Source of the DNA: Alentia gelatinosa
Taxonomy: Eukaryota; Annelida; Polychaeta; Phyllodocida; Polynoidae
DNA: 64,000 nt
Direction: 5' to 3'
Assembly: GCA_950022655.1 (NCBI GenBank)
Contig: OX465581.1
Span: 106,933,125 to 106,997,124, forward strand
The notes below the pieces were generated by a model. It ran no database searches. It was given only the letters and a program-made list of their open reading frames with translations, and had not been told where the DNA came from. This document shows positions 61,047 to 64,000 of the stretch, one piece after another. Every line of letters begins with the position of its first letter. Within the stretch, counting starts at the first letter, position 1. A program made the position numbers and the translations under genes.

Positions 61047-63432
61047 GCCCTTACAGACACACACTTTGACACGAGGAGAGACTTCCCCATGTTTTACACC
61101 TAATGTAGGTAATATAAAAACCCTTAAAGATACTGCTAAAATGGCAATATAAAAATGCAGAAGTTGCTAGATTGGCAGGTGGAGTATTCTTCATCTCAGG
61201 AAGAAGGCATAGGCTTTGTGGACCTGTCAGTATCTGACCCTTTTTTTGCTATTTTATGGACCAGACCAGGAATACTTGAGAGGAGTTGGTTAGCGAGGTT
61301 GGTTCCTTGGTCTCGCCACGTCAAAGTCCCTGAGTATACTACACATATCCAGGGCTCCAACAAGTATTCGAAGTGCCACACGCAATCGCGGGCCTCGATC
61401 AGCCTCTAACTCACGTAGCGCCAGGATCCGCCGTTAGATGGCGTCTTGGTCGTCATTCATACCGACACGCCAGTCACCAGCAACCGGCCACGGGCAACCA
61501 GCGCGGGGCAACCAGCGCACAAAGACGTGTTTTCTGTCGGCCCGGAAAAGTCGCGGGCCGCTTGCCCCCACGATGATAACGATCAGCAGGCCGTAGATCT
61601 CCGCCCCCGGGCTACCCCGCCTCCAACTTTTACAAACAGTCGATGGCGTAGATAGAGGATGGTGTCTATGTAGAGGGGAGGGCAGCTCTGTGTGCCAGAC
61701 CCATCACTGCCACAAACAGTGGCTACTTTAAGGCTAACGATAGCGGACACAGGGTGCTAGGTTTGCTTCCCGTTTGGATCCATCTATATTACTCTTATAT
61801 ATATATGTAAGTGTCCAGACCCGGGGGCCGTGTGTAAGGGAAGGGGGTTTGCTGTAACTCTACGAAGGTACCCCAGATCAACATTACGGGAATGATAAGT
61901 TTTAAAACTGCCTGTGGGGAGGGCGGCAGGGCAAGCCGTCCCGGGCGCGGACACGACTAAACAATTACAATTATATAAAAGCCCCCACGGCGAGGAAACT
62001 GAAGTAGCGTCGGTTGCGCCGGGTAAAAGGCACCCCCGTTACCCGATCTCGGGGTGGGAGTCAGGGCTGCTGCGATGGGCGCGCCCTCTAGGGGCGGCGG
62101 GGTCAGACGGGCCCCGCGTGGGCCTGCTATAAATTGCAGCACTTCTTGTGTCTCAAATAGCGCTACACGGGGAAGGCGGGAGGCGGACACTTTGATCTGG
62201 CCACACTACACGGCCCAGAGATCCAGCGGCATCATTGATCTTTACAAAGTTTGGATCTCGGAGGGCTTCGGTCGTGACCACTGAAAGTAGGCAGTCAGGG
62301 GACCGTTACATCCAACCGGGTCCCCTTAGGCTCTTTCTATGGGAAAGCTTTTTATTTTACTGCTCTCACCTGCTTCTTATGTTATTTATGTTACTTTTCT
62401 ATCTTATATTCTTTTGTTCCCTGATGCTAGTTCCCATAATGGTAGCGAACATGAAGGAGAAAGACGGGGTATATGTGAACAAGGATATAACTAAAATATT
62501 ACTCAATTCACCAGAGTGAAATGTGACATAATGATGATTATTACCATACTAGTTGGCGTGACTACCTATAGATACCGTTATGTATGAGGTGTGAGTCAAT
62601 ATGGAGTGTAGCCTATATTTAATGCCACCTCTTTGTTACCACATATAAATGGTAAAAATTATAACCTATGCTCAACGTTGTAGACACCTGCTATATTTCT
62701 TGAATGTAAAGTTGCAAAGTTAACTCAATTCATAGCCATCTGTTCTAATGATATTTATTTGCTGTCAAATCTATAATGTCTTGGGCAAAGCCCTATGGTT
62801 CACTCGAAAAAAGGGGGTACCCATATAAACTAGCAAACAGAAACATAGATATGACAATGCTGGTAGGTACACGTATATGACTATAAAATATTTCACGAAA
62901 TCATTGGAATTTGACAGATTCTGTCGATATCAAGCACCACGTTCATGAATGACTGAGGGATTTACCTATGATCGAACTATATAACTTTAACAATACCAGT
63001 TTGAAATGTATAAAAACCAACGTCAGTCGCAAACTCCGGCAGAGGAGAATATTTATGACAGCATTATAACAATATGGGCCCCGGTGGCCGAGGCGCAGGC
63101 AGGGCCGTAGTGGTTTCTGTGATACAGACCGTCTAGCAACTTGAGCTTGTTATGTCTGCCCAGTGGTAGAACGTTTAGAGGGCTTGTCAACACCCCATTG
63201 TACAAATCCATCTATCTTGTCTCTGTTATGTACTAAGTGAATCAGGTCTCTGTACTTTCTCCAGGCTCTTGTTTAATGTAAGCTTGTCAACTCTCGAAGC
63301 CACCATTAATTTCACAGACAGGGGACAACATCATACAATATATAGATGATAGAAGGTACATGTATCGTGGATTCAATTGAAAATCATACCAACACCACAT
63401 TTTATTAACAACAAGACCCCCCTCCCCCCACA

Positions 63433-63434
<2 letters not shown>

Positions 63435-63519
<85 letters not shown>

Positions 63520-63545
63520 ACACACACACACATACACACACACAC
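63435..63545. repeat. (CA)n microsatellite
   Basis: About 111 bp of CA repeat with a few CCC or TA interruptions near its 3' end. The His-Thr open frame over it is an artefact. Confidence 0.99.
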
Positions 63546-64000
63546 GTCAGATTATATAGAACGGCACGATATAGTTGTTAACAGTGAAAGATACTCCTTA
63601 TTCGATACTTGGAAAAGATGAAAAATGCTCGAGCTTTTACGCCATTCAGAAATACAAATGATTCATTAGCAGTATAGCCACTATATATACATCCACATGT
63701 ACATGACGCCCATAGGAATAGATATGTTATTCACCCACTGGATGTGTTCTTAAATGCAATTCTATTGTAAATCTAATGTGCAGTAAATAATTCCGGATTA
63801 TATTTAACTGCGAGGATGTATTGGACAGCCTACTGAACGTATTGCTCTGTAGATTCACCAGGTGAGAGGATGTTTTCTTCATTCTCTGTGTTTTCACACA
63901 GTATATCGTTGTTACTTGTTGTACATTGTCGCGACAATCATGTGAGACGTCACTAAAAGATACAGGAACAATGTAATCAGTCAACAGAAAGAGAGAAACA
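63546..64000. other. AT-rich sequence, nothing recognised
   Basis: Non-repetitive AT-rich sequence to the window end. A minus-strand open frame (63727-63984) has no recognisable motif. Confidence 0.4.

Larger units (their letters stand above)
60641..63434. other. Intergenic, no gene seen
   Basis: Contains a foldback at 60700-60737, a 17-base poly-C run at 61030-61046, GC-rich patches at 61.4-61.63 and 61.9-62.27 kb, and AT-rich sequence from 62.5 to 63.4 kb. The open frame at 62235-62519 has a hydrophobic run but no family motif and is probably chance. Confidence 0.45.

Noticed and set aside
63377..63559. His-Thr repeat open frame
   Set aside because: Translation of the CA microsatellite.

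Overview
This is a piece of an animal nuclear genome holding the 3' end of a Meis/homothorax gene (TALE-class homeobox) on the + strand. Three coding exons are recognisable. The first (23620-23678) encodes the end of homeodomain helix 3, including FINARRR and VQPMIDQSNRA. The second is a small in-frame exon (25649-25726). The last (45096-45337) encodes a Met/His/Gly-rich C-terminus ending DIHAG and a stop. Intron phases agree and the three exons join into one reading frame of about 125 residues. The MEINOX domain and homeodomain helices 1-2 must lie upstream of the window. The C-terminal sequence looks like a spiralian (mollusc/annelid/brachiopod-like) Meis. The abundant TACATGTA word fits a marine invertebrate, but the species cannot be fixed from the sequence alone.

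Layout: 1-23619 is the 3' part of an intron of at least 23.6 kb. 23679-25648 is a 2-kb intron with a GC-AG boundary. 25727-45095 is a 19.4-kb last intron. 45338 to about 46.5 kb is 3' UTR, starting inside a CpG-rich block, with AATAAA signals at 46458 and 46505. From about 46.5 to 64 kb I find no recognisable protein-coding gene. That stretch holds promoter-like motif clusters, a 16-bp minisatellite, several microsatellites and AT-rich sequence. The many 60-230 codon open frames in the GC-rich introns look like chance frames: they overlap on both strands and show no family motif.

The biological content beyond the exons is regulatory and structural. Large introns in a developmental transcription factor gene usually carry enhancers. 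Several stretches look like candidates: a CpG island with a CRE-like dyad and nearby nuclear-receptor DR1 sites in the last intron, a TGACCA-rich cluster with a perfect 18-bp palindrome, homeodomain/TALE-site-rich blocks, and a three-site CGTCAC array at 12-bp spacing. Downstream of Meis lie two housekeeping-promoter-like clusters (ETS plus TCTCGCGAG repeats at 46.2-46.3 kb; NRF1, ZNF143-like and YY1 at 49.4-49.8 kb). A dyad word, GAGCNGCTC, occurs far more often than expected and is concentrated at 55.1-57.8 kb.

No mobile-element protein, CRISPR, rRNA or convincing tRNA gene was seen. Conservation of the non-coding candidates could not be tested here.
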